Below are positions 54,170 through 64,000 of a stretch of 64,000 nt of DNA, piece after piece (the stretch's first letter is position 1; each line of letters starts with the position of its first letter). Location: contig JAQFVV010006208.1 of assembly GCA_028023455.1 (NCBI GenBank), positions 6,494,963 to 6,558,962 of the forward strand, written 5' to 3'. A program made the position numbers and the translations under genes. This stretch comes from Epiperipatus broadwayi. Lineage: Eukaryota; Onychophora; Udeonychophora; Euonychophora; Peripatidae. The notes beneath the pieces were generated by a model that searched no databases, was not told the DNA's origin, and was given only the letters and a program-made list of their open reading frames with translations.

Positions 54170-54282
54170 TGATGTCAATGATATTAAACAGGCAAAACTC
54201 TCCATACAGTAATGGCATTCAGTGCAATAATCAATGGATGCTAGAAATGGTGATCATATAATGTTCAGTGATGTCAATGATA
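54170..54282. mobile_element. Short family A insertion (85 bp) with 14-bp target duplication
   Basis: Insertion 54184-54268 (AAACAGGCAAAACTCTCC to GGTGATCATATAATGTTCAG); TGATGTCAATGATA at 54170-54183 and 54269-54282. No ribozyme left. Confidence 0.85.
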
Positions 54283-54432
54283 CTTGTTTAGTCTCTCATC
54301 CAAGTATTTTCACATTTTATCTTTCTGTTACCTTCAATGTATATCTCTCCATTTTCCATTGTAAACTCTAGTCTGTATTGTTCTTTTGCTAAAAGTTCAA
54401 GTCTCAATTCTCTAAGTAAGAACTGGTAAAAT

Positions 54433-55028
54433 ACATCTATCAAACGTGTAATTATATATTGGACTATTTCCATCATCTAATATGAGTATCGAATGTCTTT
54501 AGAAAAACTTATCTTCATTTAAATATTCCAAATACATTAAACTGTTAGAAATAGCAACCATGTTAGTATATGCACAATGTTTCAAGAGGTATTACTCTGC
54601 CCTTTTCGGGTATTGCTGGCCTGACTAGTGACAGTACTAGCATGGGAATCAAACCTGTACCCTTAGATTTTTGAGTATTGAATTTTTAAGATAACATTCT
54701 AACCAACTGAGCCATCCTACCAAAGACATTATTTTAAAATTCAATACTCTAAAATCTAAGGGTCCAGGTTCGTTTGCCATGCTAGTACTGCCACTGGTCA
54801 GGCCAGCAACACCTGAAGAAGAGAGGAGAATAATACTTTTCAAAACATTCTGCATATATTAGTTTGTGTGCTATTATTAATAGCTGGATATATTTGGAAT
54901 ATTTAAATAAAGTTAACTTTTTTTAAAGACATTCAATACTCATATTAGATTATGGAAATAGTCCAATATATACATACAATTAAAATACCATCATCACAAA
55001 CCTTCAGGAAAACACATCTATCAAACGT
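54433..55028. mobile_element. Family H element (566 bp), uninterrupted, with 15-bp target duplication
   Basis: Insertion 54448-55013; ACATCTATCAAACGT at 54433-54447 and 55014-55028. Terminal inverted repeats (TATTGGACTATTTCCATCAT and ATGGAAATAGTCCAATATA). The left arm has a minus-strand tRNA-like head (54634-54724), the right arm an inverted partial copy of the same (GGGTCCAGGTTCG, 54750-54790) and CCTGAAGAAGAG. It therefore looks like a head-to-head dimer of a tRNA-headed unit. Its tail CATCATCACAAACCTTCAGG also closes the copy at 6.3-7.9 kb. Confidence 0.85.
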
Positions 55029-55759
55029 TTCCTTTTTAGCACATAATTACACCAAAGGTCAATTTTATGATTAATTTCAGCCCTTATATTTCCATCTGTA
55101 TTAGTAATCTGAGCAAGATATTTGTACTTCTTAACTTTTCTAATTCATGATTATAAATTGTTATTGTCTTTGGCCATTGAATATTGAATTTAGTCACTTT
55201 AGTATTTATCTTATAATCCTATTTTCTTATCTTTATCTTATAACATTTTTTAAACTTCCAATGCATTATTAGCAAAAATAAGAAAAATTTGGATAACATA
55301 TATTCTCCATATTTTTATTCCTGCAGCTCCTAATTTTAATCCACAAAATACTCTTTGTAAAACTGCTGTAAAATGTTTTGAAGATGTGAGATCATTCTGT
55401 TGTAAGCCCTTGTCAGTGTTGATATATTTGGTATCACAATATAATCAAATCATTGCTGGTGCATATTGATAAATATATTTCACAATAAGGCAATATCTTG
55501 AGCTTATATCATAGATAATTCAAAGCTTTAAACACAACAGGGAAATGCTTATAGAATCAAATGCCTTTTCATAATTTACAAGTGCAAAACACAATGAAAG
55601 TTAATATTCATTGGTCCTTTCTGTATCTTTTCTTAATACCTGAATATGATTCAGTGTAAGGCATTTTTAATTTCAGCTTTTTTTTTTTTGGCTGGTTAAA
55701 TCCAAAGTTATCTTGATAAAGATTTTCTCAAGAACTGATAGAAGATTGTTAGATCTGTA

Positions 55760-56545
55760 ATTCTAGTAAAAAAATCAAGTCATACATCACATGACTTAAC
55801 TTATTAAGCTTGTACTACAAAATTAATATAATGAGTGTGCTAATAGCTCTAAACAAGCTTTTCCGATAAATACAGGAAGAGAAAGCATTCAAAATCTCTT
55901 ATCGAGAATTATCCCGATCCCCAAACCAGTTTCGAGCTGATAGCTCTCTTCAGTGACACTAGATCAAAATTATCAATTCAAGTGCAGCATTTATCTAATA
56001 CTTAACTATTAAGTAAAAAATCTGAAATTTTCAACATCTATATGTCTTCATATCCAGCTATCTAACTTAAATAGCCATATGGGATTGAACTAAATTCTGA
56101 TCCACCATATATTAGTAGCTTTAGCAATATAATATCGCCAAAGCCTCAAAAGCAAAACTATACTAGTAAAAAAATCAAGTCATACATCATGTGTCTTTGG
56201 TGATGTTATATTGCTAAAGCTATTAATATATGGTGGATTTGAATTTAGTTCAGTCCCATATGGCTATTTAAGTTAGATAGGTGGATTTGAAGACATATAG
56301 ATGTCTGAAAATTTCAGACTTTCTACTTAATAGTTAAATATTGGATAAATGCTGCACTTGAGTTGGTATTTTGAATCTAGTGTCTGAATAGCCTAGCACC
56401 TCACTGAGAAGAGCCATCAGCTTGAAACCAGTTTGGGGATAGGTATGATTCTAGATAAAGATTTTGAATGTTTTTTCCTGCATTTATCAGAAAAGCTTAT
56501 TTAAAGCCATTAGCAAGCTCATTATCTTAAATCTATAATTCTCTC
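55760..56545. repeat. Family E head-to-head dimer
   Basis: Left unit on the minus strand (55760-56165), right unit on the plus strand (about 56185-56545), joined at TAGTAAAAAAATCAAGTCATACATCA, which also starts the left unit. Body blocks as in family B. The right core (C3 at 56404) has one extra base in the CUGANGA box. Confidence 0.82.
55909..55968 (-). ncRNA. Hammerhead ribozyme, family E, best copy
   Basis: Minus strand: CUGAAGA (complement 55947-55953), a perfect 5-bp stem II GAGCU:AGCUC with loop AUC and the canonical G-C next to A9, GAAA, stem III ACUGGU, then U17 (a UH site). Inner stem I is short (UCA:UGG). Confidence 0.7.
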
Positions 56546-56889
56546 TATATTTTTTTTATTCTTATTCAAAATATCAATATTATTATTACATGCTTCCAAT
56601 TATCTGGTATATCTTTATCATTTAGATATTTGGCATTTGCAACATTTTTATTTTTTCACCTGTTTTTTTAAGATATGAATAATTTCATTATTTTCTAGAG
56701 CTTTTTCTTTCTTCATAGATTTAATTGCATGTCTCATTTCTTCATTTAAAATATTTGGAAATTGAGATTGTGGGAAATATTTTTTTGTTGTTCTTTATTG
56801 CTATACATTTCCATGTAGAATTCTTTCACATATTTCATAAAGCTTTTCTTTTTAATAATAGTTTTTTATTTCAATCTTATTGAAACAGT

Positions 56890-57100
56890 AAAAATCGCCC
56901 AATCCTAAAGTCTAGGTGCAGTACTCTCAAATCAAAGATTTCTCATTGATGAAAGCTGTAATCTAGAAACTAGTCTGGGGATATTGGATGAGTAGGCACT
57001 AGATAGGGATTTTATGTACAAACCTTCTTGCATCCATTGATTACTCTGGCTTGCACTGGATGATGCTACCATATGGAGAGTTTGGCCTCTGTTCATTCTT
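56890..57100 (+). repeat. Family A element with eroded hammerhead
   Basis: From ATCCTAAAGTCTAGGTGCAG to GAGAGTTTGGCCTC. Core at 56935-56985: UUGAUGA, stem II AGCUGU... (AGC kept, partner changed), GAAAC, ACUAGUC, UGGGG. Confidence 0.75.
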
Positions 57101-58002
57101 ATTGCTGAAGTAATTTTTCTTCTCATAACAAAATGTTTGATATTTTTGAGACTTTTATTCTCTTTTATAGTTTTTTTTTGTCAATTCACAATTCTATTTT
57201 TTATATCTCTATCAATTGTTTTTCAGACAATTTTATAGAATTTCAGATATTGAATTCTTTTTAATGAATCATTAGTATGTTCATATTCTTTTTTATCTTT
57301 ATATATTGACTTATTTATCTTAGTCGGAAATTTTTTTTGTGAATCGCTATTTTTTTATGCCAGTTATTTTTACCGCATTTCTTAATAAAATATCAGTTTT
57401 CTTCTTATTGATCTCGATTAAATTTGAACTGTCTTCAAAATATAACAATATTTTTGAATGACCAGCAAGTTCTAATCTAAATTCATTGGAATAGTTCTGA
57501 AAATTTGGAATATCAATTGCTAATACTGTCTTTTTTAACAGTTTTTGTCTCTTTAGTTTTATGTTAATATATTTCTTACATCTCACTAATCATCAATCCC
57601 TTTCCACATTTAACATAGTAAGAACATTCCAATTTTGAACTATATATTTTCAGTTAGTTAAAATATAATACAATGTTGCTGTACTTTTAGTATTTTTTAT
57701 AAAAAAAATGAATTCATAATATTCAATTTTTTTTTTCTGTAAAATTTCATAAGTTTGTGTCCTTGTTCATTTCTAGCACCACAACCCAAATTTACCCATA
57801 GTTCTTTCAACTTTCAATACTGCCCAATTCTAGCATTAAAGTTTTCCATGATATTGCAGTTTGGTCTGATCAAGTTTTTTGTACATCCATATAAAAAATC
57901 CTCTACTTCCGTCTTAGGGAGAACTCGTTGGGGTGTAAACCTCAATTATATATGTTTAGTATCTTCCATTAATTTGAATAACTAATCATGCCACTCTGTC
58001 TG

Positions 58003-58226
58003 AACAATCTCCATAATCACAAAACATCACATGATCAACATATCTCAAATCCAAGGCTCCTCACTGATGAAAGCCACAAGCTAGAAACTAGTCTGGGGAT
58101 ATTGGATGAGTAGGCACTAGATAAGGATTTTATGCAAAAATCTTCTGGCATCCATTGATTACTCTGGCTTGCATTGAGTGGCACTACTGTATGGAGAGTT
58201 TTGCCTGTTTTAACAATCTCCATAAT
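58003..58226 (+). mobile_element. Family A insertion (194 bp) with 15-bp target duplication
   Basis: Insertion 58018-58211; AACAATCTCCATAAT at 58003-58017 and 58212-58226. A short unit that goes from the CATCACATGATC end straight to the ribozyme, missing the body of family A. Confidence 0.9.
58049..58107 (+). ncRNA. Hammerhead ribozyme, family A, with compensatory stem II
   Basis: C3 at 58064, CUGAUGA, stem II AGC:GCU (both strands changed relative to GGC:GCC of other copies), loop CACAA, GAAA 58084-58087, ACUAGU, C17 at 58093. Inner stem I UCCUCA:UGGGGA; outer stem I AUCCAA:UUGGAU. Complete core. Confidence 0.8.
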
Positions 58227-58774
58227 ATTGTTCTTCCACTTTATTTATAAGGAATTTCATTGCGCTTTTGTTGTAAATCATGTTTACTTTCCAAATCATT
58301 TGCTGTTCATCTTCTTCTAACTTGACAATTCCAATAATATTTCATTTAATATTAACAGTTTTCATATAACTTTTTTCACTTGATAGTTATCTGCAGTTAA
58401 AGATAGTTAACTAAAATGTCATTAAATTGTAGTCTGGGTACATAAAATGGGGTTCTTAGCACCCTCTGCCTTAATCCAACAACTATTGCTTTGGCTGATG
58501 ACTTTATAGCCATTTGGAAATAAGGGCCATTTGCCTTTCAGAAAAACCAATTGATATTTCAGTTAAAAACTATCAGGCAACGAAAAAAAAGACCATGGTT
58601 TTTGACCATGGTTTTCTAAGCAGCCCATTCACAATTATTTACCATGTTAATTATAAAATACTAAGCATAACTGCCTCAACAAAAATATATGTAGTGGGCA
58701 TTAGGAATTTGCTGCACTTAGTTCTTTTAAGACTTCAAACATGAATCAAAACATCTCTTTTATATAAATAAGAA

Positions 58775-59155
58775 TTAATTATAGGGGATTTGAACACAGA
58801 CTTTCAAGCTTCTTTTAGCTATCCACTATATCTCATACAACTGATGTACATGACCATACACATGTGAAAAAGATAAATGATCTCCAATATACATATTTCC
58901 TGCTGATTTAGCACTCATCAGTTCTTTAAGATCATCTCCTACACATATGTATAATCAATGCTCAGTTTATAGTAAGATAGCAAATCTTCAAACTTTAATG
59001 GACAGGCTTCAATCTACTTCATCCTCCAACTCCTCAGCCATCCATACTATCGAAAATCTGATGATGGAATGCCCAAATCTCTTGTTGATGCCAATATTAT
59101 TGTTATGCCCATGTTGACTTTACGTCACTCTGATTTCTCATGCATAGGACCTTGT
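58775..59155 (-). repeat. Family D element with hammerhead
   Basis: From TAGGGGATTTGAACACAG (58781). Minus-strand ribozyme at about 58872-58938: CUGAUGA, stem II UGCU:AGCA with the pair next to A9 mismatched, GAAA, AUAUGUAU, AUA site, UUGG; the inner stem I partner is lost (AAAGAA instead of GACCAA). Confidence 0.72.
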
Positions 59156-59159
59156 CCAT

Positions 59160-60330
59160 TTAAATAAACAGAAAAGAGATGGTCAGGATACACCCTCATG
59201 CACTTTATTATATACATATTATGGTACTCAGTTTTTATTTAAATACAAGAATCCCTACCGTTTACTCTAGAAATAGAATAACATTGAATCACAGATGGTT
59301 TTCTATACACTTTAGCTTTTCTGAAGAAGAGCCATTCTTCTTATTTTTAGAGAAAGGCCTTTCTTCTTAACACGGTCATTTACAATTTAATTCAGCAGGT
59401 AAATCTTGTGAATCTAAACTTGAAGACTTTCTATATTTAATTCAATATTTTAGACATATCTCTTTTAATACATTATTTTCTAGTAAATTATCTAAATGAG
59501 CAATAGCAGAACTTGTAGTTTTTTCTATTATATCTAATAATGATACTTTGGAATTAGTCCTGCTTTGATGTATTAGACCCCTCCTCTACATTTTCTTTAA
59601 TGGCTTGCATGAGAGTGATCACAGTACTGTCTTTAATTTTAATTATAAAATATTTCTCCATCTCCCTACAAATTCCACCAAATATCCATTGTTCTGAAAA
59701 TAATCTGCTGACCTGGTTTTACATTTTATAAAGAGGTTTTTTGTCAATCTCAACTACTTTTTCCGTTTTTCTGTTTTTCCATTTCTCTGTGAGTAACAAC
59801 ATCCATGTACATGCTTTGTGTAGGTAGTTTTTCTAATTAACTACGATTTTGGTGGGCATTTCCAGCTAATCATCACACTATTTGACAGATGTCAATTGTC
59901 ATGACCAGCTATATGTGAAGCATAGCACAGTATGAACTTAATTCTTGAGCCCTCAAACCATGTTCCCTTACAAATGGCTACCTTTTTGAATCAATTTGTA
60001 GAGTAACATCATTGTTTGTCAAAAGTATGGATGTACATTTTCATATAGTCATTGTCGCACAGTTTTTTTGCCGGTAAAAGTCATATTTCTGGAAGAAATT
60101 AATCACTTCCTCTTTGTAAAGCAGGTAATTCCCACAATTTTATATTCATTTTTTAAAAATGACTGAAATTACAAAATTTCTAAAATCACAAATGATAAAC
60201 TTTTAAAAATCTCTGAAAAAAATCTCAGTGAAACGATCACAGTGTTAGCATGGATGTGATAGCACAAAATATCCCAGGCAGCACATTTATTAATCTTGCA
60301 GACCACCATGTACATATCTTAATCAGTGAT
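59160..60330. other. Intron sequence, unrecognised
   Basis: No assigned feature. The minus strand of 59400-59760 has protein-like stretches (SKVSLLDIIEKTTSSAIAHL, DNLLENNVLKEICLKY) that may belong to an unrecognised decayed transposon. Confidence 0.35.
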
Positions 60331-60334
60331 ATAG

Positions 60335-60450
60335 ATTAGTCATGCCAGTATTTTGGTTGTCATTGCATCATTAATTTAAATTTTGAATAAATATTACTGG
60401 ACGAAAACGTCATCGGATTAATATATCATAGCAGGACTAATACCAAAGTA
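60335..60450 (+). repeat. Dispersed repeat J
   Basis: GTCATGCCAG, TTTTGAATAAATATTACTGG and ATCATAGCAGGACTAATACC match 52070-52185 in the same direction; it is a fragment of the 50.1-52.3 kb foldback region. Confidence 0.65.
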
Positions 60451-60459
60451 CCAAAACAT

Positions 60460-61170
60460 GAATTTATTATGCAAATGAGTTATAAAAAGAACTCACTCTC
60501 AAAGATTTATGAGAGTTGACACAGCAGTGGCCATGAGAACAACAAAGCACTGTTGGAAATTAATGGTTTCTCTCATGAAGGGGAGAAAAGCGTACATAGA
60601 AAATCTTGCCTAAATGGACTAAATAAAGATGCATTAATGTACTAGTGACAATGTTAACTAAGTGCAAATTCTTAATGAACTGTAAATAATAGTAGCGAGT
60701 GAAGAAATGTAGACTTGTTCTGCTGAATTGTTATGGGAAGAAATAGTTATTTTTGTTAGTATTATTATTTCATATAGTCATATTATAACCCTAGTGGCAA
60801 CAATGTAAATGCTACATAAGATGCACATTTACACATAACTATATATGATAGAGAAAAAGAAAACACACAGTTAATAAATAAAATGGTATTTTGAGATTTT
60901 TAGTTTAACTTGTTCCAAATCACATTGAAATAAAATCTTACTGATTTTGATAGAAAAAAGTATGGTGATTTTGAATAAAGGAAAAAGAATTATGAATTAG
61001 CAACATTTTTTTTATTATGAATACAATAAGAAATGTCAGCAAAGCATTCTCTTTTTGTAATACTTAAATAAAAGAAAGCAAACCACTATTTTTTTCTTTT
61101 GGTAAAAAAAAATAATTCTGGGGTCTGAGATTACTTTTCATTATGGTAGGTGCTGTGAATAACAAAGAAG
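60460..61170. other. Intron sequence, nothing recognised
   Basis: AT-rich, no recognised feature. Confidence 0.35.
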
Positions 61171-61176
61171 TTAAGG

Positions 61177-62836
61177 TACTGATTTAGTATGCACTCATGA
61201 CCATTTTGAATTTTAAGAACTACCCAAAAACCACACTGACACATATAAATGATAAATGACACTGACCAATCTACATGTGGTTGCAACCTGATCTGTATGA
61301 AAACTGCATTTTAATTTTTTAATTATCACTGAAAATTGCAAAATTTGCATTTTAATTTTTTAGTCACATGATTAGATAAAGTATAACTGTATGAAAATTG
61401 CATTTTGTTTGTTTTTTTTTATTGATGAAAATTGTGCTTTTGTAATGAATGGTTGGGTCATGACCATGTGTAGATTAATCAATGTCATTCATTGCCTGAA
61501 TGTGTCAGTGTGGGTTTTGGGCAGTTCTTAAAATTCAAAATAGCCATGAGCACATACTAAATTTCCAATAAACAAATCAAGATATTTAGCTTCATTCCAT
61601 TTAGCAATTTCATGTATAAATATAAAAATCATCAAGATATTTTTATTCAACAAATAGTTAATCTATTTCAGTCTTTACTTTTAGTAACTCCACACATGTG
61701 CATATATATAGGAGGTGAAACATAATTTATCCTTTAAATTACTTTCAATTTAAGTTTATGATCGTAATTCGTAGATAAAATACAGTATACTCTTACATAA
61801 TATTGAATTTATTTAAATCTTCATAAATTTAAAGTCATTTTCCACACCATATAAGACACTAGCTTAATCTTTTAATGTCTTATCTTTCACCAATCTTTAA
61901 CATCATTCCTTCTAGATCTTGGATATGTTTTGCTTTCTGCATTACCTTGGTCCCTTTCATAGATTTTTTTTTCAGAAATGTATCTTTGTTCTCTTCACAC
62001 CTTAGACAAGTAGATTAGCTTTGTACTAGTGTATTACATGACAAATACATATAAGTTTTCAGCAATTTAAGTGTGTAGTCTAGTCTCTTCCTTTTCTGAC
62101 AGATTATAAGAGCTGGTACTATAATTTCTCATAGGCTTCATTTACTGGACTGGATGGTATGCTTATGGTTTTCAACTGATGTGCTATTTGTTTTTGGCCT
62201 AGCCTCTCATGTTAAAAAATTTCCTAATGTAAAAAAACAGGTTTATATCTTCTCTTATAAGCTTGTAATTCGAATTATCGGCAAATGCTTCTTTCCACTT
62301 CACACTTTCCATCGACTTACTGTATACTTTCTGGTATAGAATTTTATTATTTCTCACTGGAACAAAGCTAACTATTGAATTATTAACTTTTTTCTATCTG
62401 TCCTATTATCTGCCACACATACCATAATATAGATTAACTTCGGTACTGATTTAGTATGTGCTCATGGCTATTTTGAATTTTAAGAACTGCCCAAAACCCA
62501 CACTGACACATCCAGGCAATGAATGACATTGATTAATCTACACATGGTCATGACCCAACCATTCATTACAAAAGCGCAATTTTCATCAATAAAAAAACAA
62601 AAACAAAATGCAATTTTCATACAGTTATACTTTATCTAATCATGTGATTAAAAAAATTAAAATGCAAATTTTGCAATTTTCAGTGATAATTAAAAAATTA
62701 AAATGCAGTTTTCATACAGATCAGGTTGCAACCACATGTAGATTGGTCAGTGTCATTTATCATTTATATGTGTCAGTGTGGTTTTTGGGTAGTTCTTAAA
62801 ATTCAAAATGGTCATGAGTGCATACTAAATCAGTAC
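61177..62836. mobile_element. Long inverted repeat: two near-identical 390-bp MITEs around an 880-bp spacer
   Basis: 61177-61562 and 62443-62836 are reverse complements with very few differences over about 390 bp. Each copy also has its own terminal inverted repeat (TACTGATTTAGTATGCACTC ... CATGAGCACATACTAAAT). The spacer (61563-62442) has no recognised gene. It can be one composite foldback element or two recent insertions of one MITE. Confidence 0.82.
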
Positions 62837-62839
62837 TAC

Positions 62840-63590
62840 ATACATACTGAATGGGAAAACTAAATATATAAATTTGTTGGCTGGAAGTGATTTATTATTC
62901 TATGATTGATTGTGAAATTACTAAATGAAGAGCGAATAAATTATATGAACTCTTCATTATAATCATCTTAATAATTTTATGCAAGATGGAAAATGTACGT
63001 TTGAAATTTACATAATCTAGTTACAATTAAACTACTTACACTTTGTTTTGTTAACAAATGGTTATTTTATTATCTATTAATTTATTTGTTCATGCTGTTT
63101 TATATATGACTAAATCTTATAATCTTAACACACCATATGCTAGTTTATAAAAATATCTACACTTCTGAGAACATGCAAATCATTGAGTGATGTGCTGGGG
63201 TGTTACAATAGAAATTGGTAAATGATGATTATTATTTTCTTAAACAATTTCAAGTAAACATTCTCTGTTTGAAGAGGTTTGGCACCTGGAGTTTCTGTAA
63301 ATAGAAACATAAAACAAAGAAAATACTTTGGAATGATCATGATAATAAAAACCATCATCATCATCCTTGTCTAATTTAGTTATTCTGATTTAAACCAGGA
63401 GTTCTAAGATTTATAAAATTATATAGTGAGATATTTCTACATTGATCATTATAAATATATACTTGGGGAATCTTGAATATTTTATATTTATAATATATAT
63501 TATTGAAGTTCAAATCTGAATTACTGAGATATTACCTCTTCATAAGGTTGGTTAAAGCATTACTATGTATTTTTACTGATGCAATATATA
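62840..63590. other. Intron sequence, nothing recognised
   Basis: AT-rich, no recognised feature. Confidence 0.35.
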
Positions 63591-63709
63591 GCATATAAAA
63601 GTGATTTATCCGCTGACGAAGAAGCTGCAAAAACAATTAAATGGGCCGAGCGCTTTCAAGGTTTTCCCTCATATTCATGGCCAATATAAGTTATAAATCA
63701 TTTATTGTT

Positions 63710-63930
63710 AACTAATAAAATATGCAAATGTGAATGCAAATTAGTTTGTCCATTTTTTGGAGATAGAAAAGCACGTGTCGCGTCTATTGATGGAATTGTT
63801 GTCACTGATAATAAAATACGCCTCCTTGACTTTTCTTTTGCAGTCGCTGGCTTCAGAGCATACTATCTTGGGGTTGCCTGGTTCAAACACATGGCCAGCC
63901 TGCTTCTCATGTTCCAAGAATATTGAGAAG
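63710..63930 (+). repeat. Dispersed repeat K, copy 2
   Basis: Open frame encoding CKCECKLVCPFFGDRKARVA then SIDGIVVTDNK; shares blocks with 45430-45695 (minus). It may be a remnant of a transposon gene; no domain was recognised. Confidence 0.5.
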
Positions 63931-64000
63931 TTAACGTTGTTCTTTTGCAGTTCAGCTTAAGAATAAATTCAATCAAATAGAAAAGTTGTCTGTTTAATTA

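Larger units (their letters stand above)
53890..58500 (-). pseudogene. LINE-D: decayed non-LTR retrotransposon, shattered by at least five insertions
   Basis: Minus strand, right to left. Endonuclease: IIEVYTPTSSPKTEVEDFLY, ENFNARIGQY (from GDFNAKVG) and GARNEQGH at 57965-57720. RT: NYEKAFDSI (palm) near 55575, CGLKLGAAGIKIWR near 55340, then KKYKYLAQITNTDGNIRAEI near 55130 (thumb), FDRCILPVLT near 54450 and ETMENG/RKIKCENTWMRD to 54290, and the tail IPRKCERPRKNPHVR near 54060. This order (endonuclease, RT, 'LGQxxxxDGNI', 'VLPVLTYGxETW', 'RPRGRPxxRW') is that of a common craniofacial-development-protein-2-like / RTE or CR1-type LINE family. Insertions: family A (58018-58211, 56890-57100, 54184-54268), E pair (55760-56545) and H (54448-55013). 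Many stops; inactive. Confidence 0.8.

Noticed and set aside
59310-59370. CTGAAGAAGAGCC ... GAGAAAGGC as a hammerhead
   Set aside because: No stem II that closes, no stem I and no UH site; chance similarity.
63590-63665. CTGACGAAGAAGCTGCAAAAAC as a hammerhead and a short open frame KSDLSADEEAAKTIKWAERF
   Set aside because: The GAAA box reads CAAAA and stem II pairs poorly; the peptide has no splice sites matching the gene's phase 2 and no Ig features.
40291-64000. A further UNC-89-like exon completing the second Ig domain
   Set aside because: I looked for a phase-2 acceptor followed by the D-x-G-x-Y pattern on + and found no convincing candidate; a sensitive splice-aware protein search could still find one.

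Overview
The window is nuclear DNA of an AT-rich invertebrate animal. Evidence: GT-AG spliced exons separated by introns of 4.6 to over 23 kb, animal-type non-LTR, Penelope-like and hAT elements, tRNA-derived SINEs, and no dense ORFs. The exact phylum cannot be fixed from sequence alone; an arachnid, mollusc or flatworm would all fit, and I do not commit to one.

One host gene is visible, on the + strand: five internal exons (2116-2278, 17434-17505, 22069-22182, 32447-32686, 40104-40290) that join in frame. They encode the end of a PH domain, an acidic linker, a complete I-set immunoglobulin domain and the first half of a second one. This order (PH then Ig repeats) fits the giant muscle protein UNC-89/obscurin; Trio/Kalirin is the main alternative. 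Neither end of the gene is in the window, and no exon was found after 40290.

Almost everything else is intronic repeats. The striking part is a set of short interspersed elements (called here families A, B, C, D, E, G and H) that carry hammerhead-ribozyme cores: CUGANGA, a short hairpin, GAAA, a tiny self-complementary stem III, a UH cleavage site and a closing stem I. The best copies are at 4733-4791, 7663-7721, 18154-18221, 27842-27904, 28225-28287, 37919-37977 and 58049-58107 on +, and 6426-6488 and 39674-39738 on -. Units occur as single insertions with 12-15 bp target duplications, as a head-to-tail dimer (family B, 383 bp from cleavage site to cleavage site), and very often as head-to-head foldback dimers. 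Fragments of Penelope-like element proteins with a GIY-YIG type endonuclease region (21690-21895 -, 26380-26577 -, 48395-49190 +) are the plausible source of the machinery. Such elements are known to carry hammerheads, and small hammerhead 'retrozymes' are known in animals.

Layout: 1-1640 LINE-A; 1.6-10 kb ribozyme families, SINEs, and a triple-nested H/B/A locus; 10.7-11.6 kb a TIR element; 13-17 kb A/E-related repeats and LINE-A 3' end; 17.4-22.2 kb exons 2-3 with D, A and B elements; 22.3-27.6 kb decayed LINE-B and a Penelope fragment; 27.6-28.4 kb the B dimer; 30.8-32.2 kb LINE fragment and E elements; 32.4 kb Ig exon; 34.9-36.7 kb decayed hAT transposase split by an A element; 37-39.9 kb C, A, G, LTR-like and D repeats; 40.1 kb last exon seen; 40.7-52.3 kb A elements, a GC-rich island, two hAT MITEs (one SPIN-like), a Penelope fragment and a large foldback region; 53-58.5 kb a decayed LINE-D shattered by several ribozyme-element insertions; 58.8-64 kb a D element and a long near-identical inverted repeat.
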